NCBI GenBank assembly: GCA_963835525.1
Contig: CAWIFM010000003.1
Span: forward strand, 372,001 to 436,000
DNA from: DASSUW01 sp963835525
Lineage (GTDB): Bacteria; Actinomycetota; Thermoleophilia; Solirubrobacterales; Solirubrobacteraceae
Reading direction: 5' to 3'
Length of the DNA stretch: 64,000 bases
Shown here piece by piece: positions 27,251 to 35,485 of the stretch. A program made the position numbers and the translations under genes. The notes below the pieces were generated by a model, which was not told where the DNA came from, did not search any database, and saw only the letters and a list, made by a program, of their open reading frames with translations. Numbering within the stretch: the stretch's first letter is position 1; every line of letters begins with the position of its first letter.

Positions 27251-28306
27251 ATGGCTTTGGTGCGGGTGCGGGGACCTCTCAAGCAACTGGCGGGCGACCG
27301 GTCCGAGCACGCGATCGAGGGCGCGTCGGTCGGCGAGCTGCTCGCCGAGCTGGAGCGCGCGCACCCGGCCGCCAAGGGCTGGATCCTCGACGAGCGCGGC
27401 GTCCTGCGGCGCCACATCAACGTGTTCGTCAACGGCGAGCTCGGCGGCCAGGACACGCAGGTGGGCCGCGACGACGAGGTCGACGTCCTGCCCGCGATCT
27501 CGGGCGGTAGCCTGCCGGGCATGCTCGCGAGCGTCGACGGCACGATCGGCCCCGCCGAGGAGGCCCGCATCCCGATCACCGACGAGGGTCTCACGCGCGG
27601 CGATGGCGGCTTCGAGGTGATGCGCCTCTACGAGGGCCGGCCGTTCGCGCTCGCCGACCACTTCGCGCGGCTCGACCGCACCTGCGCCGGCCTGCGCCTG
27701 CCCTACGACGACGAGGCGCTGCGGGCGGAGGTCGCGGCGCTGCTCGAGCAGGCGGGCCCGGTCGACGCCCTGCTGCGCGTGGTCCTGACCCGCGGCGGGC
27801 GCCGGATCCTGACCATCGAGCCGATGCCGGAGCGGCTGCCCACCGCCCGCGTGGCCACCGTCACCTACTCGCCGACGCGCGTGCTCGACGGCCTCAAGAC
27901 GCTCTCCTACGCCGGCAACATGCTGGCCGGCCGGATCGCGCGCGAGCGCGGGTTCGACGAGGCGTTGCTGGTGACCCCGCACGGCCGCGTGCTCGAAGGG
28001 CCGACGTGGACCTTCTTCTGGGTCGCCGGCGGACGCCTTTTCACGCCGCCGCTGGAGGACCACATCCTGGCCTCGATCACCCGCGCCTATGTGATCGAGG
28101 AGAGCGACGCGCAGGAGCGGCCGTGCACGCTCGACGACGTCGCCGCGGCCGAGGAGGCGTTCATCGCCTCGACCGTGCGCGAGGTCATGCCGATCGCGGC
28201 GGTCGACGACATCGCCATCCCCGCGGCTCCCGGCCCGGTCAGTCTCGACGCAGGCGAGCGCCTGGCACGGCGGATCGAGCGCGAGCTGGTCAGCGCTGCG
28301 GCCTGA
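27251..28306 (+). CDS. MoaD/ThiS-like ubiquitin-fold domain joined to class IV aminotransferase
   Basis: 351 residues as sequenced. Residues 1-87 resemble MoaD/ThiS sulfur carriers (VRVRGPLKQLAG, INVFVNGEL, RDDEVDVLPAISGG) and include the Gly-Gly that is normally the extreme C terminus. Residues about 91-345 form a fold type IV PLP enzyme (D-amino acid/branched-chain aminotransferase or aminodeoxychorismate lyase type): GLTRGDGGFEVMRLY, PLP lysine in LKTLSYAGNMLAGR, DEALLVTPHGRVLEGPTWTFFW. One missing base just before 27508 would create GG-TAG and split this into two genes, the second starting at ATG 27521. TAGGAT lies 6 bases before the ATG. Confidence 0.8.
   Translation: MALVRVRGPLKQLAGDRSEHAIEGASVGELLAELERAHPAAKGWILDERGVLRRHINVFVNGELGGQDTQVGRDDEVDVLPAISGGSLPGMLASVDGTIGPAEEARIPITDEGLTRGDGGFEVMRLYEGRPFALADHFARLDRTCAGLRLPYDDEALRAEVAALLEQAGPVDALLRVVLTRGGRRILTIEPMPERLPTARVATVTYSPTRVLDGLKTLSYAGNMLAGRIARERGFDEALLVTPHGRVLEGPTWTFFWVAGGRLFTPPLEDHILASITRAYVIEESDAQERPCTLDDVAAAEEAFIASTVREVMPIAAVDDIAIPAAPGPVSLDAGERLARRIERELVSAAA
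27521..28306 (+). other. Class IV aminotransferase portion (possible separate gene)
   Basis: The part of the reading frame that would form a free-standing 261-residue aminotransferase from ATG 27521 (MLASVDGTIG). This start matches the usual family N terminus. Recorded because the preceding MoaD-like part may end at a TAG (27508-27510) if one base is missing from the sequence. Which arrangement is real cannot be decided from the sequence alone. Confidence 0.45.
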
Positions 28307-28338
28307 GTACAGCCATCCGAGCCTGCGGATGGCTGTAC
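28307..28338. terminator. Bidirectional hairpin terminator candidate
   Basis: Perfect 13-base stem, GTACAGCCATCCG / CGGATGGCTGTAC, with 6-base loop AGCCTG, beginning one base after the aminotransferase stop. There is no T tract, as is common in high-GC actinobacteria. On the other strand it begins at the stop of a small candidate reading frame, so it could end both transcripts. Confidence 0.75.
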
Positions 28339-28454
28339 TAACGCGGCCGCGTCGTCTGACCGCCGGTGTGCCAGTTCACGTACCAGAGCACGTGCCCGAC
28401 GCCGGCCAGCACGCCCTGTACCGTGCCGCGGACGTTGTCGAGGAGCATCGACAT
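28338..28454 (-). CDS. Candidate 38-residue small hydrophobic protein
   Basis: ATG 28454 with AGGAG 11 bases upstream; 38 codons ending at TAG exactly where the strong hairpin begins. The peptide has a hydrophobic aromatic core, GVLAGVGHVLWYVNW, between a charged start (MSMLLDNVRG) and a basic C terminus (TTRPR), which looks like a small membrane-associated protein. It is divergent from the UDP-GlcNAc epimerase gene (28 bases apart). The otherwise long 176-base gap supports a gene here. No known family recognised. Confidence 0.45.
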   Translation of the reverse strand: MSMLLDNVRGTVQGVLAGVGHVLWYVNWHTGGQTTRPR

Positions 28455-28481
28455 GTCTAGACAGGCTCCTACCCAGGATCC

Positions 28482-29555
28482 GTGCGGGTACTCACGGTCA
28501 TAGGCAACCGCCCGCAGTTCGTTAAGGCGGCGGCGGTCTCCGATCGCCTGCGGGCAGGGGCATCCGAGGTGCTGGTCCACACGGGCCAGCACTACGACGA
28601 CGAGCTGTCGCAGGTCTTCTTCGACGAGTTGAAGCTGCCGCGGCCGGACCACCGCCTCGATGTCGGCGGCGGCACCAACACCTCCCAGACGGCTCGCATG
28701 CTGGCTGCGCTGGAGCCGCTGCTGGCGGGCGAGCGGCCCGACATGGTGCTCGTCTACGGCGACACCAACTCGACGCTTGCGGGCGCGCTGGCCGGCGCGC
28801 AGGCGGGCGTGCCGGTGGCTCACGTCGAGGCCGGGATGCGGTCCTACGACCGCACGATGCCGGAGGAGCTCAACCGCGTCGTCGCCGACCACGCCTCCTC
28901 GGTGCTGCTGTGCTCGTCCGAGCACCCCGCGGAGACGCTGCGCGGCGAGCGGGTGGCGGGCGAGATCGTGGTGGTGGGCGACGTCATGGTCGACGTGGCG
29001 CGGATGCTCGAGCCGCGCGCCCGCGAGCGCGCGGGAGCGCTCGACGCGGCCGGCGTGCGGCCGGGCGAGTACCTGCTCGCCACTGCGCACCGGCCGGGCA
29101 ACGTCGACGACCCGGCGCGCCTGGAGCGCCTGGTCGAGCTGCTGCTGACCGTCCCCGGGCCTGTGGTGCTCCCGTTGCACCCGCGCACCCGCGCGCGCCT
29201 GGACGCTGCCGGTCTGCTCGAGCGGCTCGAGCGCGGCGTAAAGCTCGTGCCGCCGACCGGCTATCTGGACTTCATGGCGCTGCTGCTTCACGCGCGCGGC
29301 ATGCTCACCGACTCCGGCGGCGTGCAAAAGGAGGCCTACGTGGCCGGCGTGCCGTGCGTGACGCTGCGCTCGACCACCGAGTGGACCGAGACTGTCGACG
29401 CGGGCTGGAACACGCTCGTCGACCTCGACGCGGAGTCCGCGGTGGCCGCCCTCGAGCGCCCGCTGCCGGCCGAGCGGCCGCCGCTCTACGGAGACGGGCA
29501 CGCCGGCGAGCGCGTGGTGGCGGCGCTGCGGGCGGCGGTAGAGTCGCGCACATGA
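28482..29555 (+). CDS. wecB: UDP-N-acetylglucosamine 2-epimerase (non-hydrolysing)
   Basis: 357 residues. GT-B fold epimerase interconverting UDP-GlcNAc and UDP-ManNAc for cell-wall polymers. Marks: VIGNRPQFVKAAAV (about 6-19), HTGQHYD, VYGDTNSTLAGALA, AHVEAGMRSYDRTMPEELNR, TAHRPGNVDD, LTDSGGVQKEAYVAGVPCVTLR. GTG start at 28482. No other sugar-nucleotide genes are adjacent; the RDD membrane protein gene is coupled by ATGA. Confidence 0.94.
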   Translation: MRVLTVIGNRPQFVKAAAVSDRLRAGASEVLVHTGQHYDDELSQVFFDELKLPRPDHRLDVGGGTNTSQTARMLAALEPLLAGERPDMVLVYGDTNSTLAGALAGAQAGVPVAHVEAGMRSYDRTMPEELNRVVADHASSVLLCSSEHPAETLRGERVAGEIVVVGDVMVDVARMLEPRARERAGALDAAGVRPGEYLLATAHRPGNVDDPARLERLVELLLTVPGPVVLPLHPRTRARLDAAGLLERLERGVKLVPPTGYLDFMALLLHARGMLTDSGGVQKEAYVAGVPCVTLRSTTEWTETVDAGWNTLVDLDAESAVAALERPLPAERPPLYGDGHAGERVVAALRAAVESRT

Positions 29556-30151
29556 CACCGAGCGACCTGGAGCCCGGCGACCCCCTGCGCGGCGCACCGG
29601 AGGCGCCGGGCTATGTCACCACGCCGCCGCCCGGAGCGGGAGGCCCGCCGGTGCCGGCGGCTTCTGGCGCGCTCAGCGGCGCCCATGTGCTCGCCGGCTG
29701 GTGGTCGCGCGTCGGCGCGGCGCTGATCGACGGCGTGATCGTCGGCATCGGCAGCATCGTGCTGCTGATCGCGCTCACGGCTCCGTTCGGCATCGGCTTC
29801 TTCGCGGACGAGAACGTCGGCGTGGTCTCGATCATCGTCGGCTTCATGTTCGCGACCCTGTGCGTGACGATCGTGGCGTTCCTCTACGCGCCGGCGATGA
29901 TGGCGCGCACGAACGGCCAGACCCTGGGCCGCATGGCCCTCGGCATCCGGGTGGTGCGGGCGAAGGGCCAGCCGATGACCTTCGGCTGGGCGATGCTGCG
30001 CGAGGTGGCCGTGAAGGCGCTGCTCTTCGGCATTGCCAGCAGCCTGACCTTCGGCCTGGCGAGCCTGCTCGACGTGCTGTGGCCGCTGTGGGACGAGGAG
30101 AACCGCGCGCTCCACGACTTCATCGTGGACACTCGCGTGATAAGGGCCTAG
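29552..30151 (+). CDS. RDD family membrane protein
   Basis: 199 residues. Proline/glycine-rich cytoplasmic N terminus (about 1-45), then an RDD-type domain: WWSRVGAALIDGVIVG with helix 1 (about 55-78), helix 2 (about 92-118), the GQTLGRMALGIRVVRAKGQPMT loop and a last helix ending LWPLWDEENRALHDFIVDTRV. Function unknown; some relatives help in ion homeostasis. The TAG stop lies in a CTAG shared with convergent purA. Confidence 0.85.
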   Translation: MTPSDLEPGDPLRGAPEAPGYVTTPPPGAGGPPVPAASGALSGAHVLAGWWSRVGAALIDGVIVGIGSIVLLIALTAPFGIGFFADENVGVVSIIVGFMFATLCVTIVAFLYAPAMMARTNGQTLGRMALGIRVVRAKGQPMTFGWAMLREVAVKALLFGIASSLTFGLASLLDVLWPLWDEENRALHDFIVDTRVIRA

Positions 30152-31470
30152 GCGGGCGCGAAGGTGCGGGCGGCGGCGCTGTCGCGCCCCGCCTCGGTGA
30201 AGAAGGTCTGGTCGCGGCCGGGCCCGACGCTGACGAGGCCGATCGGCACGCCGACGAAGTCGGCGATGTAGGCGAGGTAGTCGCGCGCGGCCTGCGGCAG
30301 GTCGAGCTCGTCGCGGCAGTCGCCTATGTCCTCGTCCCAGCCCGGCAGCGGCTCGTATTCCCCGGCCGCCTGGTGCATCACCGTCTGGTGGTAGGGATAG
30401 GCGTCGAAGCTCGCCTCCTCGATGCCGCGGTAGCGCGTGCAGACGTTGAGGGTGCCGAGGCCGGTGAGGACGTCGAGCTTGGTGATGACCAGGTGGTCGA
30501 GGCCGTTGATGCGGGCCGCGTAGCGCAGGGCCACGAGGTCGATCCAGCCGACGCGGCGGGCGCGGCCGGTGGTGGTCCCGTACTCGCCGCCCGACTCGCG
30601 GATGGCGTGCCCGAGGTCGTCGTCGAGCTCGGTCGGGAACGGGCCGGAGCCGACGCGGGTGGCGTAGGCCTTCGTGACCCCCCAGACCTCGTCGATGTCC
30701 TTCGGGCCGACGCCCGCGCCGGCGCAGGCGCTGCCGGCCACGACGTTGGACGAGGTCACGAACGGATAGGTGCCGTGATCGATGTCGAGCAGCGTGCCCT
30801 GGGCGCCCTCGAACAGGACGGTGCCGCCGCCGTCGAGCACGTCCCAGGTGAGCCGTGCGGTGTCGGTGATGTACTGCTCGATCCGGTGGCCGTAGGTCAG
30901 ATAGTCCTCGGTCATGGACTGCAGGTCGAGCTCGGGCGACTTGGCGTACGGGCGCAGCTGGAGCCGCTTGGGCTCGAGCGCCGCGGCGATCTTCTTGCGC
31001 AGGATCTTCTCGTCCAGCAGGTCCTGCACCCGGATGCCGAGCCGAGCGGCCTTGTCGGCGTAGCAAGGCCCGATGCCGCGGCGCGTGGTACCGATCTGCA
31101 GCTTGCCGAGCTTGGCCTCGCCCGCGTGGTCGAGCAGGGCGTGGTAGGGCATGATCAGGTGCGCGTTGGCGCTGATGCGCAGGCCCGAGAGGTCGACGCC
31201 CTTGGCGCGCAGGTCGTCGAGCTCGCCGGTGAGGACCTTCGGGTCGATCACCACGCCGTTGCCGATCGCGCACAGGCGCCCGCGGTACAGGATCCCCGAC
31301 GGGATGAGATGGAACTTCCACGTCGTCCCGCCGTCGCGCACGATCGTGTGGCCGGCGTTGTTGCCGCCCTGGAAGCGGATCACCATGTCCGCGTGCTCGG
31401 CGAAGAGGTCGGTGATCTTCCCCTTGCCTTCGTCGCCCCACTGGGCGCCCACGATGACGATGCCGGCCAT
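30148..31470 (-). CDS. purA: Adenylosuccinate synthetase
   Basis: 440 residues; GTP-dependent conversion of IMP and aspartate to adenylosuccinate. GTP-binding QWGDEGKGKITD (about 10-21), catalytic FQGGNNAGHTIV, TTRRGIGPCYADKA, LFEGAQGTLLDIDHGTYPFVTSS, TTGRARRVGWIDL. Complete and of normal length. TAGACT lies 11 bases upstream of the ATG, giving a very short leader if used. Convergent with the RDD gene on CTAG. Confidence 0.97.
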   Translation of the reverse strand: MAGIVIVGAQWGDEGKGKITDLFAEHADMVIRFQGGNNAGHTIVRDGGTTWKFHLIPSGILYRGRLCAIGNGVVIDPKVLTGELDDLRAKGVDLSGLRISANAHLIMPYHALLDHAGEAKLGKLQIGTTRRGIGPCYADKAARLGIRVQDLLDEKILRKKIAAALEPKRLQLRPYAKSPELDLQSMTEDYLTYGHRIEQYITDTARLTWDVLDGGGTVLFEGAQGTLLDIDHGTYPFVTSSNVVAGSACAGAGVGPKDIDEVWGVTKAYATRVGSGPFPTELDDDLGHAIRESGGEYGTTTGRARRVGWIDLVALRYAARINGLDHLVITKLDVLTGLGTLNVCTRYRGIEEASFDAYPYHQTVMHQAAGEYEPLPGWDEDIGDCRDELDLPQAARDYLAYIADFVGVPIGLVSVGPGRDQTFFTEAGRDSAAARTFAPA

Positions 31471-31479
31471 TGCGGGAAG

Positions 31480-32250
31480 TCAGTCTAGGGGGCTGCGTCC
31501 GTAGCGCGACGGAGTCGCGCCCTCCCACTCCGCGTCATCGTCCTTCGGCTTCTCGGAGGGCAGCACGAAGTCCCCGTCGAGCCGGTGATCCATGCCCCAC
31601 ATCGGAAGCGGCTCGCCGCAGATCTCATACAGCCGCGAGACGGTCCGGGCCCCGATCTGCTCGGTCAGCGCATCGTGATCGAGGTTCGTCGTGAGCAGCA
31701 AGGCCTTCCCGTCCTCGTAGCGGGTGTTGACGATCGTGTAGAGCTGCTCGAGGACCCAGGGCGAGCTCTGCTCGGCGCCGACATCGTCCACGTGCAGCAG
31801 GTCGACCGAGCACAGCTGGTCGATCAGCTCGTTCAGCGAGTACCGGGCGTCGTCGCCGTACGTGTCGCGCAACAGGCCCAGCAGTCGCGGCAGCGAGTAG
31901 ATCGCGACGGTCCGGTCGGCCTCCATGGCGGCCTTCGAGACGAGCATCGCCAGCGTCGTCTTGCCGGTTCCGACGTCGCCTGTGAACCACAGCCCGCGGC
32001 CCTCGTCGAGCCGTTCGGAGATGGATCGGACGTAGGTCCTGACCGCACGGATCAGGGCGTCGTTCATCGAGACGACGGGCTCACGGTCGAACGAGACCTC
32101 GCGGAACCGCTTCGGCAGCCGCCCGGCCACTCCCGCAGCGCGCTTGCGCGCCATCCGCGCCGGCCGGCACGAGCACGGCCGCGCCCGGCGGCCATCCTCG
32201 TCGAAGACGAAGCCGGAGCCGTCGCAGCGGTTGTCGGGGCAGGGCCTCAA
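31480..32250 (-). CDS. DnaC/DnaI-type AAA+ helicase loader-like ATPase
   Basis: 256 residues. N-terminal zinc-binding pattern CPDNRCDGSGFV then CSC (residues about 3-29), a linker, and an AAA+ domain with Walker A FTGDVGTGKTT (about 95-105), Walker B LLHVDDVGAE (about 153-162) and sensor LLLTTNLDHDAL. It matches DnaC/DnaI/IstB-type loaders of DnaB. The start TTG overlaps the dnaB stop (TTGA), so synthesis is coupled to DnaB. A dnaI-like gene after dnaB is a Firmicutes-like arrangement; most actinobacteria are thought to use DciA. Confidence 0.85.
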   Translation of the reverse strand: MRPCPDNRCDGSGFVFDEDGRRARPCSCRPARMARKRAAGVAGRLPKRFREVSFDREPVVSMNDALIRAVRTYVRSISERLDEGRGLWFTGDVGTGKTTLAMLVSKAAMEADRTVAIYSLPRLLGLLRDTYGDDARYSLNELIDQLCSVDLLHVDDVGAEQSSPWVLEQLYTIVNTRYEDGKALLLTTNLDHDALTEQIGARTVSRLYEICGEPLPMWGMDHRLDGDFVLPSEKPKDDDAEWEGATPSRYGRSPLD

Positions 32251-34916
32251 TATCCGTCGTCCCCGGCGTACGACATGAAGCGCGGGAACTCCTTCTGGAA
32301 CGCGAGCTCGACCGTCCCGAGACCGCCGTTGCGGTGCTTGGAGATGATCAGGTCGGCGATCCCCTCCTTCTCGGAATCCTCGTGGTAGTACTCGTCGCGG
32401 TAGATGAACATCACGAGATCGGCGTCTTGCTCGATACTGCCGCTTTCGCGAAGGTCCGAGAGCACGGGGCGCTTGTCGGTCCGCTGCTCGACCCCGCGAT
32501 TGAGCTGCGACAGCGCGATCACGGGAACCTCGAGTTCGCGGGCCAGCGTCTTGAGGCCACGCGAGATCTGCCCGATCTGCTCGACCCGGTTCTCGACCGC
32601 CCCGCTCGCGCGCATGAGCTGCAGGTAGTCGATCAGGATGAGTCCCAGCCCATCCGCGTTCTGCTGCGCCAGCCGGCGCGCCTTCGCTCGCACGTCCAGC
32701 ACCGACAGATCTGAGGAGTCGTCGATATACAGCGGCGACTCGGCGAGGCGGTTGGAGGCCTGGAGGATCTTCGGCCACCGCGAGGGCGGGACCTTGCCCT
32801 TGCGCAGGTCGTCGCCGCGGATCGAGGCCTGGGAGGCGATGAATCGTTGAGCGAGCTCGGACTCGGACATCTCGAGCGAGAACAGCGCGACGGCCTTCTT
32901 GGACTCCAGCGCCGCGTTCTCGGCGAAGTTGGCCATTAGGGCGCTGTTGTGGACCACGATGTCGTCGGCCACGAAGTTGTGGTCGCAGGGGACCGTGAGG
33001 TCGTAGGTCTCGACTTCGCCCGCGTACTCGATCGTCGCAACTTCGTCCCACCACAGATCGGAGTCCGCGAGTTCGTACAGCACTTCGTTGGTTGTGGCGG
33101 CGGCGAGGCGCGCGAGCCGCGGTCGCGACACGCCGCGGTTGCCGACGTGCCAGTTGTGGTTGCGCGGGTGGCCTGCCGCAGCGCTGACCTCCGCCCAGGA
33201 GCGCCCACCCTTCGCCTCGAGGATCTGGTCCCACACCGCCACCGGCAGCGTGTCGATCACCGGCTTGACCCGGCGCGCGGCGCCGAGCGTCGCGACGCGT
33301 CCGAGGCGGTCCTGCTTGCCGACCACCGCAATCGTCCGCGCGAAGCGGTCGAGTCCCTCGCGTGAGGTGATCCGCACCTCGCGAGCAACTGTCTCTGTCC
33401 CCTCGTACACGGCGCGCCGGAGCGTCCGGATCGTCCCGACGACGCCGAGGCGCAGCAGCAGGTGCTGGACATCGCGTGCCAGCCGCTCGCTGATCGTCGT
33501 ATAGCCGATCTGGCTGTAGCGGTCGGAGGCGTAGACATGGCCGTCGCAGGCGTAGAGCACCGCGAGAAACCGCGCGATCTGCTCATCGTCCAGGGCGAAG
33601 ATCGCGTCCGGCACGAACTTGTCCGAGGAGCGGCGGCCCCAGATCCCGTGCCGCTTGCACAACTCCGTCAGTGGGTTGGCGCCGGCCCCGCGACCGGCGC
33701 TGATGCACGCGGTTCCGCCATGGGCGGCGGATAGGCGGAGCCCGAGCGCTCCAGCCGCACGCTCAACCTCGGAGAGGACCGGTGACCCTTGCCCGAAGCA
33801 GAAGCGAGGAGTGCGCTGGGTCAGATTGCCGTCCGCGATCAGCGCAGCAAGCAGTACCAGCTCGTGATCCGGCATCGCTGCCGTCGCCGCGAGGCGCGGC
33901 AGGCTGCGAGGGACGGCGATGCGCGACCCAGGGGCGATATCGCGCAGCTCCTGCCAGCCTTCGAACGTGAGGAGCGGGTGGTTGGCGGTCGCGGTGACCG
34001 AGCGGCCGAGGCGCGTCGTGAGCCTGAACACCTCCTGACGGCCGCTCCGCATGGCATGGCTGACGCGCGCCGGGCGCAGCTTGAGATCCGGGCCGACCGA
34101 GGCGACGAAGGCCTCCTCGCCGGCATCGATCGACGCGACCAGTTCGTCGATCCGCCGCCGGGCGCCCGTCCGCGGGTCGTAGACGAGCGCCGAGCCGGCG
34201 AGGCACTTTCCCATCGATGGCCTTGCGGCCAGGATGATCAGGTTGCCGCCCTGGAAGCCGCCCGTGATCGTGTCGAGGTCGTCGAACCCGGAGGCGGTGC
34301 CGGTGATCGCCTTGCCCTCGCGGGAGAGGCGCTCGAGCTTGTTGAGCTCGGACTCGAGCAGGTCGTGGATCGCGCGGAAGTCCTTGCGGCTGTCCTCGTG
34401 GGCGACCTCGAGGATGGCGCGCTCCGCCATGTCCACGAGGTCGCGCGGGAGCGCCTCGTGGGAGTGCACTCGCGTCTGGATCTCGTAGGAGGCGCGCAGC
34501 AGGCGGCGCAGCATCGCGTTGTCGCGCACGATGCGGGCGTACTGGCGGACGTTGCCGACGGCCGGGACCGAGCCGGCCAGCAGGTCGATCGCCGCGCGGC
34601 CGCCGACGCTCTCGAGGTCGCCCGCCTGCTTGAGGTGCTCCACCAGCGTCAGCGCGTCGACGGGCTCGCCGAGCGTGTGCAGGTCGAGCATCGCCTGGTA
34701 GATGCGACCGTGGCCCTCCCGATAGAAGTCGTCCGGGTGGAGCCGCTCGTCGATGATCAGGGCGGGCAGCGCCGTGTCCGACAGCAGGACGGCGCCGAGG
34801 ACGGACTGCTCGGCCTCGAGGTTCTGGGGCGGGGCGATCGGGCCGTCCAAGCCGCGGCGGGACGCCCCCTCGGAGGAGGACGAGCCGTGGCCGTTGGTCC
34901 GATCGGGGGCGCTCAT
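32247..34916 (-). CDS. dnaB: Replicative DNA helicase DnaB with intein
   Basis: 889-residue precursor; after splicing about 469 residues, normal for DnaB. N-terminal domain PPQNLEAEQSVLGAVL (about 30-45), linker, then RecA-like core GTASGFDDLDTITGGFQGGN and the P-loop ARPSMGK-S interrupted by a 420-residue intein. After it come ANFAENAALESKKAVALFSLEMS, Walker B LILIDYLQLM, SQLNRGVEQR, and DLRESGSIEQDADLVMFIYR. ATG 34916 was chosen over an upstream in-frame codon at 34964 because TAGACT lies 10 bases before it. Located in the rpsF-ssb-rpsR-rplI-dnaB cluster. Confidence 0.96.
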   Translation of the reverse strand: MSAPDRTNGHGSSSSEGASRRGLDGPIAPPQNLEAEQSVLGAVLLSDTALPALIIDERLHPDDFYREGHGRIYQAMLDLHTLGEPVDALTLVEHLKQAGDLESVGGRAAIDLLAGSVPAVGNVRQYARIVRDNAMLRRLLRASYEIQTRVHSHEALPRDLVDMAERAILEVAHEDSRKDFRAIHDLLESELNKLERLSREGKAITGTASGFDDLDTITGGFQGGNLIILAARPSMGKCLAGSALVYDPRTGARRRIDELVASIDAGEEAFVASVGPDLKLRPARVSHAMRSGRQEVFRLTTRLGRSVTATANHPLLTFEGWQELRDIAPGSRIAVPRSLPRLAATAAMPDHELVLLAALIADGNLTQRTPRFCFGQGSPVLSEVERAAGALGLRLSAAHGGTACISAGRGAGANPLTELCKRHGIWGRRSSDKFVPDAIFALDDEQIARFLAVLYACDGHVYASDRYSQIGYTTISERLARDVQHLLLRLGVVGTIRTLRRAVYEGTETVAREVRITSREGLDRFARTIAVVGKQDRLGRVATLGAARRVKPVIDTLPVAVWDQILEAKGGRSWAEVSAAAGHPRNHNWHVGNRGVSRPRLARLAAATTNEVLYELADSDLWWDEVATIEYAGEVETYDLTVPCDHNFVADDIVVHNSALMANFAENAALESKKAVALFSLEMSESELAQRFIASQASIRGDDLRKGKVPPSRWPKILQASNRLAESPLYIDDSSDLSVLDVRAKARRLAQQNADGLGLILIDYLQLMRASGAVENRVEQIGQISRGLKTLARELEVPVIALSQLNRGVEQRTDKRPVLSDLRESGSIEQDADLVMFIYRDEYYHEDSEKEGIADLIISKHRNGGLGTVELAFQKEFPRFMSYAGDDGY
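32946..34205 (-). other. Intein with LAGLIDADG homing endonuclease inside DnaB
   Basis: 420 residues between the P-loop lysine and the serine that follows it. It starts with Cys (CLAGSALVYDPRTG), has the N3-type block TATANHPLLTFEGWQELRD, two endonuclease motifs LLAALIADGN and LYACDGHVYASD, and ends YDLTVPCDHNFVADDIVVHN before extein Ser. N-terminal Cys, terminal His-Asn and +1 Ser are the residues of a class 1 intein. Both endonuclease motifs keep acidic residues, so activity is possible. DnaB cannot bind ATP until splicing restores GKS. Confidence 0.95.
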
Positions 34917-34993
34917 CGGACGGTCGAGTCTAGGTCGGCCACCGGTCGCTCTGGGCCGGGTCACCGGGCCTCGCCCGCTACCTCCGCAGAATT

Positions 34994-35009
34994 GTCACGG
35001 AGGCGTGAC
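34994..35009. terminator. Short hairpin between rplI and dnaB
   Basis: GTCACG-GAGG-CGTGAC, a perfect 6-base stem with 4-base loop 17 bases after the rplI stop (minus strand). It could weaken read-through from ribosomal genes into dnaB or be chance; there is no clear T tract. Confidence 0.3.
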
Positions 35010-35026
35010 GGAGTTGGAACGAAGGG

Positions 35027-35479
35027 CTACTTCTCTTCGGTGACCATCGTCTTGATGGTCGCGATGACGCCGGGTGTGACCTCGATCTCGACCATCCGCG
35101 TGCCGACGGTCTTGATCGGCTCCTCGAGCCGGATGTCGCGCCGGTCGATCGTGATGCCGCGGGCTTCCTGGATCGCGTCGGCTATGTCCTGCGAGGTGAC
35201 GGAGCCGAACAGACGCCCGTCCTCGCCCGCCTGGTGCGGGATGGTGAGGACCGTCTTGTTGAGGAGCTCGGCGCTCTCCTGGGCCTTGGTCTGAGCGTCG
35301 ACGACCGCCCGCTCGGCGACCTCGCGGCGGCGCTGCGCGGCCGCGATCGAGCCCTTGGTGGCGGGCTCGGCCAGCTTGCGCGGGATCAGGAAGTTCCGCA
35401 GGTAGCCCTTCGAGACGTCGACGACCTGGCCGCGCTCGCCGAGCTGCTCCACGTCCTGGATGAGGATGGCCTGGGGCAT
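35027..35479 (-). CDS. rplI: 50S ribosomal protein bL9
   Basis: 150 residues. N-terminal RNA-binding domain MPQAILIQDVEQLGERGQVV and DVSKGYLRNFLIPRKLA (about 21-38), long connecting helix, and C-terminal domain (RLFGSVTSQDIADAI). Standard length. It follows rpsR by 6 bases in the conserved ribosomal/replication cluster. Confidence 0.97.
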   Translation of the reverse strand: MPQAILIQDVEQLGERGQVVDVSKGYLRNFLIPRKLAEPATKGSIAAAQRRREVAERAVVDAQTKAQESAELLNKTVLTIPHQAGEDGRLFGSVTSQDIADAIQEARGITIDRRDIRLEEPIKTVGTRMVEIEVTPGVIATIKTMVTEEK

Positions 35480-35485
35480 GACGGC

